Shown here: positions 46,337-55,738 of the stretch, piece after piece
How positions within the stretch are numbered: position 1 is the stretch's first letter
Layout of the letters: every line of letters begins with the position of its first letter
DNA from: Telmatospirillum sp.
Lineage (GTDB): Bacteria; Pseudomonadota; Alphaproteobacteria; CACIAM-22H2
Direction: 5' to 3'
Assembly: GCA_020248985.1 (NCBI GenBank)
Contig: JADCGL010000018.1
Span: 124,001 to 188,000 of the forward strand
DNA length: 64,000 nucleotides
Position numbers and translations under genes: made by a program
The notes under the pieces: generated by a model
Seen by the model: only the letters and a program-made list of their open reading frames with translations
What the model was told of the DNA's origin: nothing
Databases searched by the model: none

Positions 46337-46649
46337 TGCAGCAGGGCTTGGCCCCTTCTGGGGCCAGTCTGCCGGTCATCGGAGCATTCGGGATGGTTTC
46401 GCGCCGCAGTTGACTAAGACTTCTGTGCATTTGTGTCTGCATACCGTGTCACGAAATCGGTGCCAGCTTCAGCTGAAGTGTACGCTGACAATTGTGCCCG
46501 ATTTCGCCGGCTACGGCACGCCGTCAACGACCCGAACTGTGAGGTACGGGAAAAAAACTCGTTCGGTCGGTGCGACTACATCGTCGTCTCGGTTTCGAAC
46601 TGAAAAGGCGAGGGAAGGCGTAGCATGTGACGTGCATTCATTGCCCGTG

Positions 46650-46824
46650 GTTTCCAATAATCTCTCTTCGTCGCCTGAGGTTCCGGAAACTGACATTGAT
46701 TTTGTTAGAGTCTTAAAAAACTGGGGGACTGGGGCGTGAGGCATCGCCTCGCGGGGTTCGAGTCCCGCCGCCCCGACCGCTAAGCGAGCCCGCCGCCGGG
46801 AGACCGGTCGGCGGGTTTTTGCTT
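46650..46824 (+). repeat. Large tRNA-3'-end-like repeat, copy 2
   Basis: Second copy of the element at 37236. The spacing from GTTTCCA (46650) to GGGGACTGGGG is again 74 bases. The tRNA-like part (46751-46778) ends CCGCCCCGACCG, so the CCA is lost here. Downstream it shares CTAAGCGAGCCCG with copy 3. Left homology to copy 1 begins at CTACGGCACGCC (46511). The element separates the amidohydrolase cassette from the lysine cassette, and its right end runs into the LysR gene. No other gene is seen in 46337-46779. Confidence 0.85.
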
Positions 46825-47739
46825 CGCGCGGTTTCGCTTTATTGGCCATTCTTTTGAGCCGCGTGCCTGATCTGCGATCCAGTCCGAAAATGCGCTGATA
46901 AGCGGTTCGCCGAACTTTCGGTCGGGAATAACAAACCAATAGGCGCTGTCGCTTTCCGTGGGTTTGGCATCGAGTGCAACAAGTCGACCGCTCGACAATT
47001 CGGCCTCGACGAGGAACCGAGGGACCAAAGCGATACCAAGCCCTGCGACTGCGGCCTCCGCGATCATGCCGAACTGGTCGAACCGAGGTCCCTTGAGTCG
47101 AGCGCCGGTCTCGACACCTTGGTGCAGCAACCAATCGTCCCAAGCATTGGTTCGTGTCGTCTGATGAAGGAGAGTCGTCCGCAGAACGTCGCGCGGCGTT
47201 CTGACGCGATCGCGCAGAATGGTGGCGGGGCTGGCTGCGGCGACGATTTCTTCTTTGCAGAGGAATCGGACCCTCGCGCCGGGCCAATTATTGTCCCCGA
47301 AATGGATTGCGGCGTCGAACGGCTCCGCGTCGAAACTGAAAGGCTCGACCTTGCTCGTGAAGTTGAGGATGACGCCTGGATGCTTGGCGCAGAAATCCGG
47401 GATGCGTGGGACTAGCCAACGAGTCGCCATTGTCGGCAACACAGCCAAGTTGAGGACATGATCGGCGCCGAATGTCGTGACGCGTTCGGCTGCGACACTC
47501 AGATTTTCGAGGATTGTGCGTATGTCTGCAAGATAGAGCCGTCCCGCGTCAGTGAGAATGACCGAGCGGCGAACGCGCACAAAGAGCCTTGTATCGACGG
47601 CTTCTTCTAGGCCGCGTATTTGCCGGCTGATGGCGCCTTGGGTGAGGTTCAACTCCTCCGCTGCGCGCGTAAAGCTGCCGTGCCGTGCGGCGCTCTCGAA
47701 GGCTATCAGCTCGACCAAACTCGGCAGATTTCTGCGCAT
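46780..47739 (-). CDS. LysR-family regulator (GcvA-like) with repeat-derived C-terminus
   Basis: 319-residue LTTR. An N-terminal helix-turn-helix (FTRAAEELNLTQGAISRQIR) is followed by the substrate domain (LNLAVLPTMATRWLVPRIPD, GLGIALVPRFLVEAEL). The last 13 or so codons (KQKPADRSPGGGLA) are the reverse complement of repeat copy 2's terminator hairpin, so the native C-terminus probably ended near DWIADQARGSKEW and was extended when the element joined. It is divergent from hglS and is the probable regulator of the lysine genes. Confidence 0.9.
   Translation of the reverse strand: MRRNLPSLVELIAFESAARHGSFTRAAEELNLTQGAISRQIRGLEEAVDTRLFVRVRRSVILTDAGRLYLADIRTILENLSVAAERVTTFGADHVLNLAVLPTMATRWLVPRIPDFCAKHPGVILNFTSKVEPFSFDAEPFDAAIHFGDNNWPGARVRFLCKEEIVAAASPATILRDRVRTPRDVLRTTLLHQTTRTNAWDDWLLHQGVETGARLKGPRFDQFGMIAEAAVAGLGIALVPRFLVEAELSSGRLVALDAKPTESDSAYWFVIPDRKFGEPLISAFSDWIADQARGSKEWPIKRNRAKQKPADRSPGGGLA
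46787..46820 (+). terminator. Rho-independent terminator in repeat copy 2
   Basis: Arms AGCCCGCCG and CGGCGGGTT followed by a T-run. It overlaps the 3' end of the LysR coding frame on the opposite strand. Confidence 0.75.
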
Positions 47740-47780
47740 TCAACTATTCCGATTCATCATCAATTATTGACTAAACATCG

Positions 47781-47801
47781 CTCGAATTGAGGTTATTCGA
47801 G
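47781..47801. promoter_or_regulatory. Dyad in the LysR-hglS intergenic region
   Basis: CTCGAAT - 7 bases - ATTCGAG, a 21-bp perfect dyad located 51 bases upstream of the hglS start and 42 bases from the LysR start. The size and place fit an LTTR operator. Confidence 0.55.
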
Positions 47802-47851
47802 CCCTACGATGCGGTCAATTCATGAGTTTGCCGGAACGAAAGGAAACCTCG

Positions 47852-49273
47852 ATGTCGCCGCTTGGTACTTCGTCCAACATTTCCCAAGTTGTGGCGCCAG
47901 ACGCGATTCGAGCGTCGTTCGCGGCGGCGATGTCGGAAATGTACCTGCGCGAAGTGCCCGCCTACGCGGCACTCGCGACGCTTGCCGATCACGTGAATGC
48001 AGAGGCCTCGGCGGCGGCTGCCGAACGCCCTACGCCGCACCAGGCATCGAAGATGTTCTCCCACCATCGCGACGCGAGTCACGGCGCCATTCGCGTCGGC
48101 ACGCCCGATGAACTGAAGGTGATGCGCCGCGTCTTCGCGGTCATGGGGATGCATCCGGTTGGTTACTACGATCTTTCGGGCGCTGGGATTCCTGTGCATG
48201 CGACCGCCTTTCGACCCATCACCTGTGCAGCGCTTGAGGCGAACGGTTTTCGCATCTTTGCGTCGCTGCTGCGGCTCGACCTGATAGGCGATGCGGAACT
48301 GCGTGCGCAGGCCACGCGAGTTCTTTCGGCGCGCGTAATTTTCACGTCGAGGCTTCTCGAACTCCTCGATACGGCGGAGCGCAATCGAGGCCTCTCGCAG
48401 TCGGAATCGGCCGAATTTGTCGCCGAAGCACTTGAAACGTTCCGTTGGCAGAAGAGTGCAGCCGTTTCGAAGGAACTCTACGAGCGTTTGCGCGACACGC
48501 ATCGGGTATTAGCCGATATCGTCTCGTTCAGAGGCCCCCATATCAATCATCTTACGCCGAGCGTTTTGGACATTGATCGGGTGCAGGATCTGATGCCGAC
48601 ACTCGGCATTGCGCCGAAGGAGACGATTGAGGGGCCGCCACGCCGCAACTGCCCGCTTCTCCTGCGTCAGACTTCGTTCAAGGCTCTTGAGGAGCCGATC
48701 GAGTTTGTCGGCGAAGGCGGCGTCGTGAAGCTCGGCACGCATTTGGCGCGCTTCGGCGAGGTCGAGCAGCGCGGTGCGGCGTTGACGCCCAAGGGGCGAC
48801 GCCTCTACGACCAGCTTCTTGGAGAAGCCCGCTCCTGCGGCACGCCCGAAGCGGATCGAGCGCAGAGCGCAAACGCAAGCCTGCGCGCAGCGTTTGCGAA
48901 GTTTCCCGACAATTGGGAAGAACTGCGGACCCAACGGCTTGTCTATTTCGAATACGCGTTGACCGAGGCTGGTGCTGCGGTAGCACATCGGTGCGGGCGC
49001 GTCGGCTCGCTCGAAGCGCTTCTTTCGGAAGGCTTTGTCCACTATCGCCCCATCACCTACGAGGACTTTCTGCCGGTCAGTGCGGCTGGAATTTTCCGAT
49101 CCAATCTGGACGCTCAATCGGACGAACGAAACGTCGCAGCCCCCAGTGAGGATGAATTCGAGGCGGCTTTGGGCGCCCAGGTCGTCGATCCGTTTTCGCT
49201 CTACGAGGCGGTTGAGCGGGCATCGATCGAAAGATGCTTCGAAGCGCTGCACCTGAACGAAGATGTTGCGTAG
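47852..49273 (+). CDS. hglS: 2-oxoadipate dioxygenase/decarboxylase (HglS, DUF1338)
   Basis: Non-haem iron enzyme that turns 2-oxoadipate into D-2-hydroxyglutarate in bacterial lysine breakdown. 473 residues from ATG 47852 (AGGA seven bases upstream; ATG 47822 lacks one). The DUF1338 metal/substrate residues are present: HGAIR (His77, Arg81), INHLTPSVLDID (His233) and RFGEVEQRGAALTPKGRRLY (ligand Glu near 303-305). Next genes supply the enzymes before and after it. Confidence 0.93.
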   Translation: MSPLGTSSNISQVVAPDAIRASFAAAMSEMYLREVPAYAALATLADHVNAEASAAAAERPTPHQASKMFSHHRDASHGAIRVGTPDELKVMRRVFAVMGMHPVGYYDLSGAGIPVHATAFRPITCAALEANGFRIFASLLRLDLIGDAELRAQATRVLSARVIFTSRLLELLDTAERNRGLSQSESAEFVAEALETFRWQKSAAVSKELYERLRDTHRVLADIVSFRGPHINHLTPSVLDIDRVQDLMPTLGIAPKETIEGPPRRNCPLLLRQTSFKALEEPIEFVGEGGVVKLGTHLARFGEVEQRGAALTPKGRRLYDQLLGEARSCGTPEADRAQSANASLRAAFAKFPDNWEELRTQRLVYFEYALTEAGAAVAHRCGRVGSLEALLSEGFVHYRPITYEDFLPVSAAGIFRSNLDAQSDERNVAAPSEDEFEAALGAQVVDPFSLYEAVERASIERCFEALHLNEDVA

Positions 49274-49283
49274 GGCAATCGAC

Positions 49284-50726
49284 ATGTCGAACGACAAGCA
49301 TCTTCAGGCGCTTGCGCAGATCGTCGACCCGAGGAATTTGATTCTTCCTGGTTCGGATGCTTCTGGTTACGAAAGCGGCGCGCGGTACGACCGAGGGCGC
49401 GCGGCTTTCGTCGTTCGCCCTACGGATACGTGCCAGGTTTCGGCTGTGCTCGCATATTGCGCGCGCCACGCGATTGCGCTTGTCCCCCAGTCTGGCAATA
49501 CGAGCCTTGTCTCGGGGGCAACGCCGGACGCGTCGGGCCGGCAAGGCGTTCTAAGTTTAGACCGCTTGCGGTCGCTCGAGATCGACGCTGGCAACCGCAG
49601 TGCGATTGCCGGGGCGGGCGTTCGATTGTCGGCTCTCAACGATGCGCTGCGTCCGAGCGGCTTGTTCTTTCCGATCGATATCGGCGCCGATCCGATGATC
49701 GGCGGCATGGTGGCAACCAATACCGGCGGTGCGAAGTTCATTCGATACGGCGACGTCCGCAGCAATGTCCTTGGGATCGAGGTCGTGCTGGCCGACGGAC
49801 GAGGGACCGTTCTCGATCTGTTGTCTGGCTTGCGGAAAAACAATACCGGCGTCGATCTCAAGCACCTTTTCATTGGCAGTTGCGGCGCCTTCGGCGTGAT
49901 CACGCGCGCCGTTCTGGAAGTGCACCGGCGGCCGATGCGCGCGGCAACCGCCCTTTTGGTTCCGAATGGCGACGACGCAGTTGCTGAGTTGCTTTCGGCA
50001 TTCGAAGAAATGGCGGGCGACCAGCTTTCCGCGTTCGAGGGGATGTCCGGGAACGCGATGCGGGCGGCCATCGGGCATGCGTCGTCGGTCAAGAACCCAT
50101 TTCCGCTTGGACAGATACCGGACTACGCAATCTTGGTCGAACTGACGTCGCGTTTGGATTCTGACGATTCCGATACCTTCCTGAACCGCAAGTTGGAAGA
50201 GGTTCTGACGGCGCTTTGGGACAGACCGACAAAACCTGTCGTCGATGCGCTGCTCGGGCGCGGCGAAGATCTTTGGACGATGCGGCACGCGATCTCTGAA
50301 GGACTGAAGGCGCTCGGCCGCCAGGTCGGCTTCGACTTGTCTTTCAAGCGGTCCGATCTGGCGCCATTCCGGCGGCATATCGCCGCCGCGCTTTCGCAAC
50401 GCTATCCGCACGTTCTTCTGTGCGACTTTGGCCATATCGGCGATGGGGGCGTCCATCTCAATCTTGTCGTTCCGCCATCGTTGGATATGTCGCCGGGCGA
50501 ACTCGACGCATTGCGCGACTTTGTGATCGGCGAGGCAGTCAATCAGTTTAAAGGAAGCTTCAGCGCCGAACACGGTATCGGCCGTTCGAACCAGCGTTTC
50601 TACGATCGCCATGTTCCGGTCGGAACAAGGCGGGTCGTCGGCGCGCTCGGTCGGGTGCTGGCGCCGACGCCGATCGGGTGCGTGCAGCTTGGGTATGACG
50701 AGTCCGAACGTTCCGAGCGGGTTTGA
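49284..50726 (+). CDS. FAD-linked hydroxyacid dehydrogenase (D-2-hydroxyglutarate dehydrogenase-like)
   Basis: 480-residue PCMH-type flavoprotein of the GlcD/DLD/D2HGDH group. The FAD domain has ALVPQSGNTSLVSGATPD and GGMVATNTGGAKFIRYGDV. The cap ends with DFGHIGDGGVHLNLV (metal and substrate His) and SFSAEHGIGRSN. ATG 49284 has AGGG eight bases upstream; ATG 49263 is a weaker alternative overlapping hglS. Following hglS it should oxidise D-2-hydroxyglutarate to 2-oxoglutarate. Confidence 0.88.
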   Translation: MSNDKHLQALAQIVDPRNLILPGSDASGYESGARYDRGRAAFVVRPTDTCQVSAVLAYCARHAIALVPQSGNTSLVSGATPDASGRQGVLSLDRLRSLEIDAGNRSAIAGAGVRLSALNDALRPSGLFFPIDIGADPMIGGMVATNTGGAKFIRYGDVRSNVLGIEVVLADGRGTVLDLLSGLRKNNTGVDLKHLFIGSCGAFGVITRAVLEVHRRPMRAATALLVPNGDDAVAELLSAFEEMAGDQLSAFEGMSGNAMRAAIGHASSVKNPFPLGQIPDYAILVELTSRLDSDDSDTFLNRKLEEVLTALWDRPTKPVVDALLGRGEDLWTMRHAISEGLKALGRQVGFDLSFKRSDLAPFRRHIAAALSQRYPHVLLCDFGHIGDGGVHLNLVVPPSLDMSPGELDALRDFVIGEAVNQFKGSFSAEHGIGRSNQRFYDRHVPVGTRRVVGALGRVLAPTPIGCVQLGYDESERSERV

Positions 50727-50746
50727 CTATTGGAAGGGAGATTAAA

Positions 50747-52285
50747 TTGAGCGACGCGAAATCGGACTCCGAAATAGCGCAAGAGGCGTTTCGCATTCTG
50801 CGAGCGCTCGGCGCACACGACGCGGACGTTTTCGGGGGAAGCTTGCCTGCGCGTTCGCCGATCTCCGGCGAGTTCATTGGATCTGTGCGCGGAATCGGGC
50901 GCAAGGAGGCAGAAGACAGGATCGGATCCGCGCATGCCGCCTACAAGATATGGCGACAGGTTCCGGCGCCGCGCCGCGGCGAACTCGTACGGCTGTTGGG
51001 CGAGGAACTGCGTAAGCACAAGGCCGAGTTGGGGCATCTCGTAACGCTCGAGACGGGCAAAATCGCGTCCGAGGGACTTGGCGAAGTCCAAGAGATGATC
51101 GATATCTGCGATTTTGCGGTTGGGTTGTCTCGCCAACTCTACGGACTCACGATCGCAACGGAGCGTCGTGAACATCGAATGATGGAAACGTGGCACCCGA
51201 TCGGCGTGTGCGGCGTGATTTCGGCGTTCAATTTTCCGGTTGCCGTTTGGAGCTGGAACGCAGCACTGGCCCTGGTGTGCGGCGACGCGGTCGTTTGGAA
51301 ACCGTCCGAAAAGACGCTTCTCTCGGCACTCGCCGTCCAGGCAATCGTGCAAAAGGCGATCGCGCGGTTCGGTGCAGAAGCACCCGAAGGATTGTGCGCT
51401 TTGCTGATCGGCGGGCGTGAGCTGGGCGAAGTTCTGGTCGACGATCCGCGCGTTCCGGTCGTGTCCGCGACGGGTTCGACGGCAATGGGACGCGCGGTCG
51501 GTCCGAAACTCGCGCAGCGCTTCGCCAGAGCGATTTTGGAGCTTGGCGGCAACAACGCGGCGATCGTGGCGCAGTCGGCAGATCAGGATCTTGCTTTGCG
51601 CGCTGTGGCATTTGCGGCCATGGGAACGGCCGGCCAGCGCTGCACCACGCTGCGCCGACTTTTTGTCCATCGCGACATCTATCAAGGTTTCGTCTCGCGC
51701 CTTGCAAGGGCCTATGGCGCCGTCGCCGTCGGCGATCCGCGCCGTAGCGACACGCTGGTGGGGCCGCTTATCGACAGGCATGCCTTCGAGGCGATGGAAG
51801 CCGCCCTCAACGAGGCGCGCGGGCTTGGCGGAACTGTCCATGGCGGCGGCCGCGTCGCGGCTTTCGGCGCCGACGCCTATTACGCGCGCCCGGCGCTGGT
51901 TGAGATGCGCGCCCAGGCCGGCCCGATGTTTCGGGAAACCTTCGCGCCGATCCTCTACGTGATGCCTTACGACACGCTTGAGGAGGGGATCGAGCTGAAC
52001 AACGCGGTCGGCGTGGGGCTTTCGTCTTCGGTCTTTACGCGCGACATGCGCGAGGCCGAGATTTTCGTTTCCGCGACAGGCTCTGACTGCGGCATCGCCA
52101 ACGTGAATATCGGTCCCTCCGGTGCCGAGATTGGCGGCGCATTCGGCGGCGAGAAGGAGACGGGCGGGGGACGCGAAGCTGGGTCCGATGCCTGGAAGGC
52201 CTATATGCGGCGCGCAACGAATACCGTGAACTACGGAACGACGTTGCCGCTTGCGCAGGGCGTTGCGTTCGACATCGCCGGATAG
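50747..52285 (+). CDS. amaB: Aldehyde dehydrogenase, AmaB/ALDH7 type (2-aminoadipate semialdehyde)
   Basis: 512-residue NAD-dependent dehydrogenase. The ALDH7-like signature ISAFNFPVAVWSWNAALAL is present, with catalytic Glu265 (LELGGNNAAIV) and Cys299 (GTAGQRCTTLRRLF). TTG 50747 is proposed because GGAAGGGAG lies six bases upstream; TTG 50723 overlaps the previous gene. By family it oxidises 2-aminoadipate 6-semialdehyde to 2-aminoadipate, the step that feeds the aminotransferase and HglS encoded next door. Confidence 0.88.
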   Translation: MSDAKSDSEIAQEAFRILRALGAHDADVFGGSLPARSPISGEFIGSVRGIGRKEAEDRIGSAHAAYKIWRQVPAPRRGELVRLLGEELRKHKAELGHLVTLETGKIASEGLGEVQEMIDICDFAVGLSRQLYGLTIATERREHRMMETWHPIGVCGVISAFNFPVAVWSWNAALALVCGDAVVWKPSEKTLLSALAVQAIVQKAIARFGAEAPEGLCALLIGGRELGEVLVDDPRVPVVSATGSTAMGRAVGPKLAQRFARAILELGGNNAAIVAQSADQDLALRAVAFAAMGTAGQRCTTLRRLFVHRDIYQGFVSRLARAYGAVAVGDPRRSDTLVGPLIDRHAFEAMEAALNEARGLGGTVHGGGRVAAFGADAYYARPALVEMRAQAGPMFRETFAPILYVMPYDTLEEGIELNNAVGVGLSSSVFTRDMREAEIFVSATGSDCGIANVNIGPSGAEIGGAFGGEKETGGGREAGSDAWKAYMRRATNTVNYGTTLPLAQGVAFDIAG

Positions 52286-52296
52286 GGGGAAGAAGG

Positions 52297-53529
52297 ATGA
52301 GGCCGATGGCGATGCACGATTCGGGTTCCTTGCGCCAAGCGAGTCGGCTTGCGCGCCTGGAGGTATCGCCTATTCTAAGTATTGGGGCGTTGGCGAACGA
52401 GATGCGGCGCGCGGGGCGTCCGGTTATTGTGCTGGGCGCCGGGGAGCCGGATTTCGACACGCCGGAACATATCAAGGAAGCGGCGGCGCGCGCGCTGCGG
52501 GACGGTGCCACCAAATACACGGCACTCGACGGGACGGCCGAGCTGAAGGATGCGATCCGCGAAAAATTTCGAAGGGACAACGGTCTGGTCTATGCGCACG
52601 AGCAGATCGCTGTATGTGCGGGCGCAAAACAGGCGATCTTCAATGCTTTCATGGCCACGATCGATCCGGGCGACGAAGTCGTTATTGCCGCACCCTATTG
52701 GGCAACCTACGCCGACATCGTTTTGATTTGCGGCGGCAGGCCGGTGTTCGCGCCGACAGCGCAGGAAAACGGATTCCGCTTGCAGCCGGAAGATCTTGCA
52801 AAGACGCTGACGCGGCGGACGCGGTGGCTGCTCTTGAATGCGCCGTCCAATCCCGCAGGCGCGGTATATTCGGCGACGGATCTGGAACGGCTTTTGGATG
52901 TCGTGCGCGCCCACCCGAACGTCTGGACGCTTTCCGACGATATCTACGAGCATATTCTCTACGACGGTCGGTCGTTTGCCACGGCCGCAGCGGTAGCGCC
53001 GGATTTGCAGGCACGGATTCTTACCCTGAACGGCGTCTCGAAATCCTACGCGATGACCGGCTGGCGCATCGGGTACGCGGCCGGTCCCGCATCGCTGATC
53101 AATGCAATGGCCGTGGTCCAAAGCCAATCGACATCGTGTCCGTCGTCGATCGGCCAGGCCGCCGCCGTCGCGGCACTTGGCGGCCCGCAGGACATCGTGC
53201 GCGAACGCTGCGCCATCTTCCAGCGGCGACGCGACATGCTTGTTGCAATGCTCGATTCTATCGGCGGATTGGCGTGCCGTCGCCCCGAAGGAGCATTCTA
53301 TGCCTATGTCGATTGCAGAGGCGTGTTGGGAAAGCGCACGGTCGACGGCAAACGCCTCGATACGGACGCCGATTTCTGTTCGTATCTGCTGGCGCAGCAC
53401 AATGTTGCTGTCGTACCGGGAAGCGCTTTTGGGCTGTCGCCGTATTTCCGGGTGTCGTACGCAGCGTCGGACAGCAATCTGGTCGAAGCGTGTCGGCGAA
53501 TTGCAGGCGCGTGCGCGGCTTTGTCTTGA
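52297..53529 (+). CDS. Class I PLP aminotransferase (candidate 2-aminoadipate transaminase)
   Basis: 410-residue fold-type I aminotransferase of the AspC/AAT-Ib group: LGAGEPDFDTPEHIKEAA, LLNAPSNPAGAVYS, the PLP lysine Lys249 (LNGVSKSYAMTGWRIGY) and a C-terminal PYFRVSYAAS arginine motif. Start ATG 52297 behind AGGGGGA; ATG 52306 and 52312 are alternatives. In context it should convert 2-aminoadipate to 2-oxoadipate, but an aspartate or aromatic substrate cannot be excluded from sequence. Confidence 0.87.
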   Translation: MRPMAMHDSGSLRQASRLARLEVSPILSIGALANEMRRAGRPVIVLGAGEPDFDTPEHIKEAAARALRDGATKYTALDGTAELKDAIREKFRRDNGLVYAHEQIAVCAGAKQAIFNAFMATIDPGDEVVIAAPYWATYADIVLICGGRPVFAPTAQENGFRLQPEDLAKTLTRRTRWLLLNAPSNPAGAVYSATDLERLLDVVRAHPNVWTLSDDIYEHILYDGRSFATAAAVAPDLQARILTLNGVSKSYAMTGWRIGYAAGPASLINAMAVVQSQSTSCPSSIGQAAAVAALGGPQDIVRERCAIFQRRRDMLVAMLDSIGGLACRRPEGAFYAYVDCRGVLGKRTVDGKRLDTDADFCSYLLAQHNVAVVPGSAFGLSPYFRVSYAASDSNLVEACRRIAGACAALS

Positions 53530-53598
53530 GGCGGGTTTCGACTTCGCCGGAACCTGTCTTCGTCGAATTCACGCACATATGCGACATCGGCTGAGCGC

Positions 53599-54495
53599 CT
53601 AGACGTTCGGCACGGCGCGCGCTTCCTGCAAAAGCCAGACTCGGAAGGCTTGGAGTTCGCGGCGCATGCGCTTTTTCTCCGGATAGACGAAAAAGTACGG
53701 ATGTTCGGCAGGCGTGGGCGCGTCGTGCAACGCAACGAGCGATCCGTCGGCAATCTCTCGTTCAACGAGAAAGTCGCGGACGAGTGCCGCGCCAAGTCCG
53801 CCGGTTGCTGCGCGGATCAGCGGGTCGTACGTATCGAACCAGTAACCGGATGCCGGTGCGGGATGGTGGCGTTTGGTCAATCGGAACCAGGCAGGCCAGG
53901 CGTGCGGTTGCCGCGAATGCTGCAGCAGCGGCAAATTTGCAAGCGTTTCGGATTTTGAGCGCCGGACTTTGAGAAGGCCCGGCGCGCAGACGGGAATGAG
54001 GCTTACGTCGAGAAGCCGGTCGCTAAGCGCGCTGGGCCACGATTCGGCGCCGTAGAAAATCGCGCAATCGGCGTCGCTTTCGGCGAAGTCGAATGCATCG
54101 CCGCGCGTTTGGATCTTGAGGCGGATCTTCGGATGGCGTTTGGCGAACCGCGCGAGTCTCGGCGCCAGCCAATGGCTGCCAAATGTCGGGAGCGTGGAGA
54201 CTGTCAGATCCCGTGTGCCTGCCGAATAGCCAGTCAAATCGAGCATCGACGACGAAATCGCGGCCAAAGACGGGCGAAGCCCGCGTGCGAAGGCTTCGCC
54301 GGCTTCCGTAAGGATCAGGCCACGCCCGACCCGCTCGAACAGACGATTTGCTGCGCGTCGCTCGAGCGAGGCCACGACGCGGCTGATGGCGCTTTGCGTC
54401 AGCCCCAATTCTTTGGCCGCAGCGGTGAAGCTCGAATGGCGGGCGGCGGCCTCGAAGGCGCGCAGCGCCTCCATCGACGGCAAAGTGTCGAACAT
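53599..54495 (-). CDS. LysR-family regulator (GcvA-like) of the tripartite transporter operon
   Basis: 298-residue LTTR with HTH FTAAAKELGLTQSAISRVVA and substrate domain (STLPTFGSHWLAPRLARF, GGLGAALVRDFLVERE). ATG 54495 (MFDTLPSMEAL) has GAGGAAA close upstream; the frame is open to 54558. It is divergent from the tctC-headed operon 277 bases away and similar in design to the LysR at 46780, so the two halves of this cassette may be separately regulated. Confidence 0.9.
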   Translation of the reverse strand: MFDTLPSMEALRAFEAAARHSSFTAAAKELGLTQSAISRVVASLERRAANRLFERVGRGLILTEAGEAFARGLRPSLAAISSSMLDLTGYSAGTRDLTVSTLPTFGSHWLAPRLARFAKRHPKIRLKIQTRGDAFDFAESDADCAIFYGAESWPSALSDRLLDVSLIPVCAPGLLKVRRSKSETLANLPLLQHSRQPHAWPAWFRLTKRHHPAPASGYWFDTYDPLIRAATGGLGAALVRDFLVEREIADGSLVALHDAPTPAEHPYFFVYPEKKRMRRELQAFRVWLLQEARAVPNV

Positions 54496-54771
54496 AGGTT
54501 TCCTCGTCCAAGCGGTCTCTGGGCGCGCGGCGGCGTCGGTAGGTCGTCGCAGCCTCATTCATGCATGACTATAAATCATCATTTGTCATTTATCCATGCG
54601 CCAGATGCCGCATTGAAGTGCTGATTCGACTGCATTTGTTGGGGCTCGGCGATGTGGCGATCGCGCGCGCGCGGCGCTGATTTCGAAGCGACGACGAAAG
54701 CTTGTTTCCTTGGCGGGATCGTCTTTTGTCCAGCTAACCTCGTTCTGTCACATTCATTGAAGGAGACCGTC

Positions 54772-55734
54772 ATGAACCTCTTTCGGCTCTGCCTCGGGCT
54801 GCTCGCTTCGCTGATCGCCGTTGCACCTGCGCTCGCGGCCGATTGGCCAGTTAGGCCCGTCAAGATTCTCGTCGGTTTTCCACCTGGCGGTATCACCGAT
54901 ATTCTGGCGAGGATGCTGCAGGAACCGCTCGGGCAAGCGCTCGGCCAGCCTTTCGTGGTCGAAAACAAGCCGGGTGGCGGCGGCATTGCGGCGACCGAAA
55001 CGCTCGTGCGCGAGCGCAACGACCACCAGATTCTTATCGTCGTCAGTTCGCTGTCGTCCGCTCCGGCAATGAAAATCCCAACCGCCTACGATCCGGTTCG
55101 CGACGTGGCACCTGTCGTGCTGCTCGGCCGCATTCCTTTGCTGATTGCCGCGAACCCGTCAGCGAACATCGGTACCCTCGAGGATCTGATACGTCTCGCA
55201 AAACAACGGCCGGGGACACTGTCCTACGGCACGCCGGGCGTCGGGCTTGCGCAGCACTTCTCTGGCGAGTTGCTCAAATTCCGCGCGAGCATCGACGTTG
55301 TCCACGTTCCCTATCGCGGCGCATCGCCTGCGATCAACGATCTCGTCGGCAACCAGATTCCGCTGGCGATCGTGAGTCCGGCTTCGGTGAAGAGTTTCGT
55401 CGATACAGGCCGCGTTCGCCCGATCGCGCTGACGGGCACGGTGCGACTGCCTCTGATGCCGAATGTGCCGACAGTCGCGGAATCTGGACTGCCCGGTTTC
55501 GAGATCACCGAATGGTACGGGGTGGCCATGGCGCGCGATACCGCCCCTGCCATCGTCGAGCGGCTCAATGCCGAAATCCGCAAGATTTTCGAGACACCGG
55601 AGCGCAAAGCTTGGCGGGAGAGCGTGGCGCTCGAAGGGGGCTTGGGCACGGCCGACGAGTTCAAGACCTTCATAGCGGCGGAGATTCGAAAGCTGACGGA
55701 AGTCGCCGCCAACGCCAATATCAAGCCCGAGTAG
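54772..55734 (+). CDS. Tripartite tricarboxylate transporter receptor (TctC/Bug family)
   Basis: Periplasmic receptor, 320 residues, start ATG 54772 behind AAGGAG. The signal MNLFRLCLGLLASLIAVAP (then ALAA) is followed by the Bug hallmark WPVRPVKILVGFPPGGITD, and later YGTPGVGLAQHFSGELL and VPYRGASPAINDLVG. Bug proteins bind carboxylates, amino acids or aromatic acids. It heads an operon with TctB, TctA, two OCD proteins, a B12 mutase and a tautomerase, all tightly spaced. Confidence 0.93.
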   Translation: MNLFRLCLGLLASLIAVAPALAADWPVRPVKILVGFPPGGITDILARMLQEPLGQALGQPFVVENKPGGGGIAATETLVRERNDHQILIVVSSLSSAPAMKIPTAYDPVRDVAPVVLLGRIPLLIAANPSANIGTLEDLIRLAKQRPGTLSYGTPGVGLAQHFSGELLKFRASIDVVHVPYRGASPAINDLVGNQIPLAIVSPASVKSFVDTGRVRPIALTGTVRLPLMPNVPTVAESGLPGFEITEWYGVAMARDTAPAIVERLNAEIRKIFETPERKAWRESVALEGGLGTADEFKTFIAAEIRKLTEVAANANIKPE

Positions 55735-55738
55735 CGTC

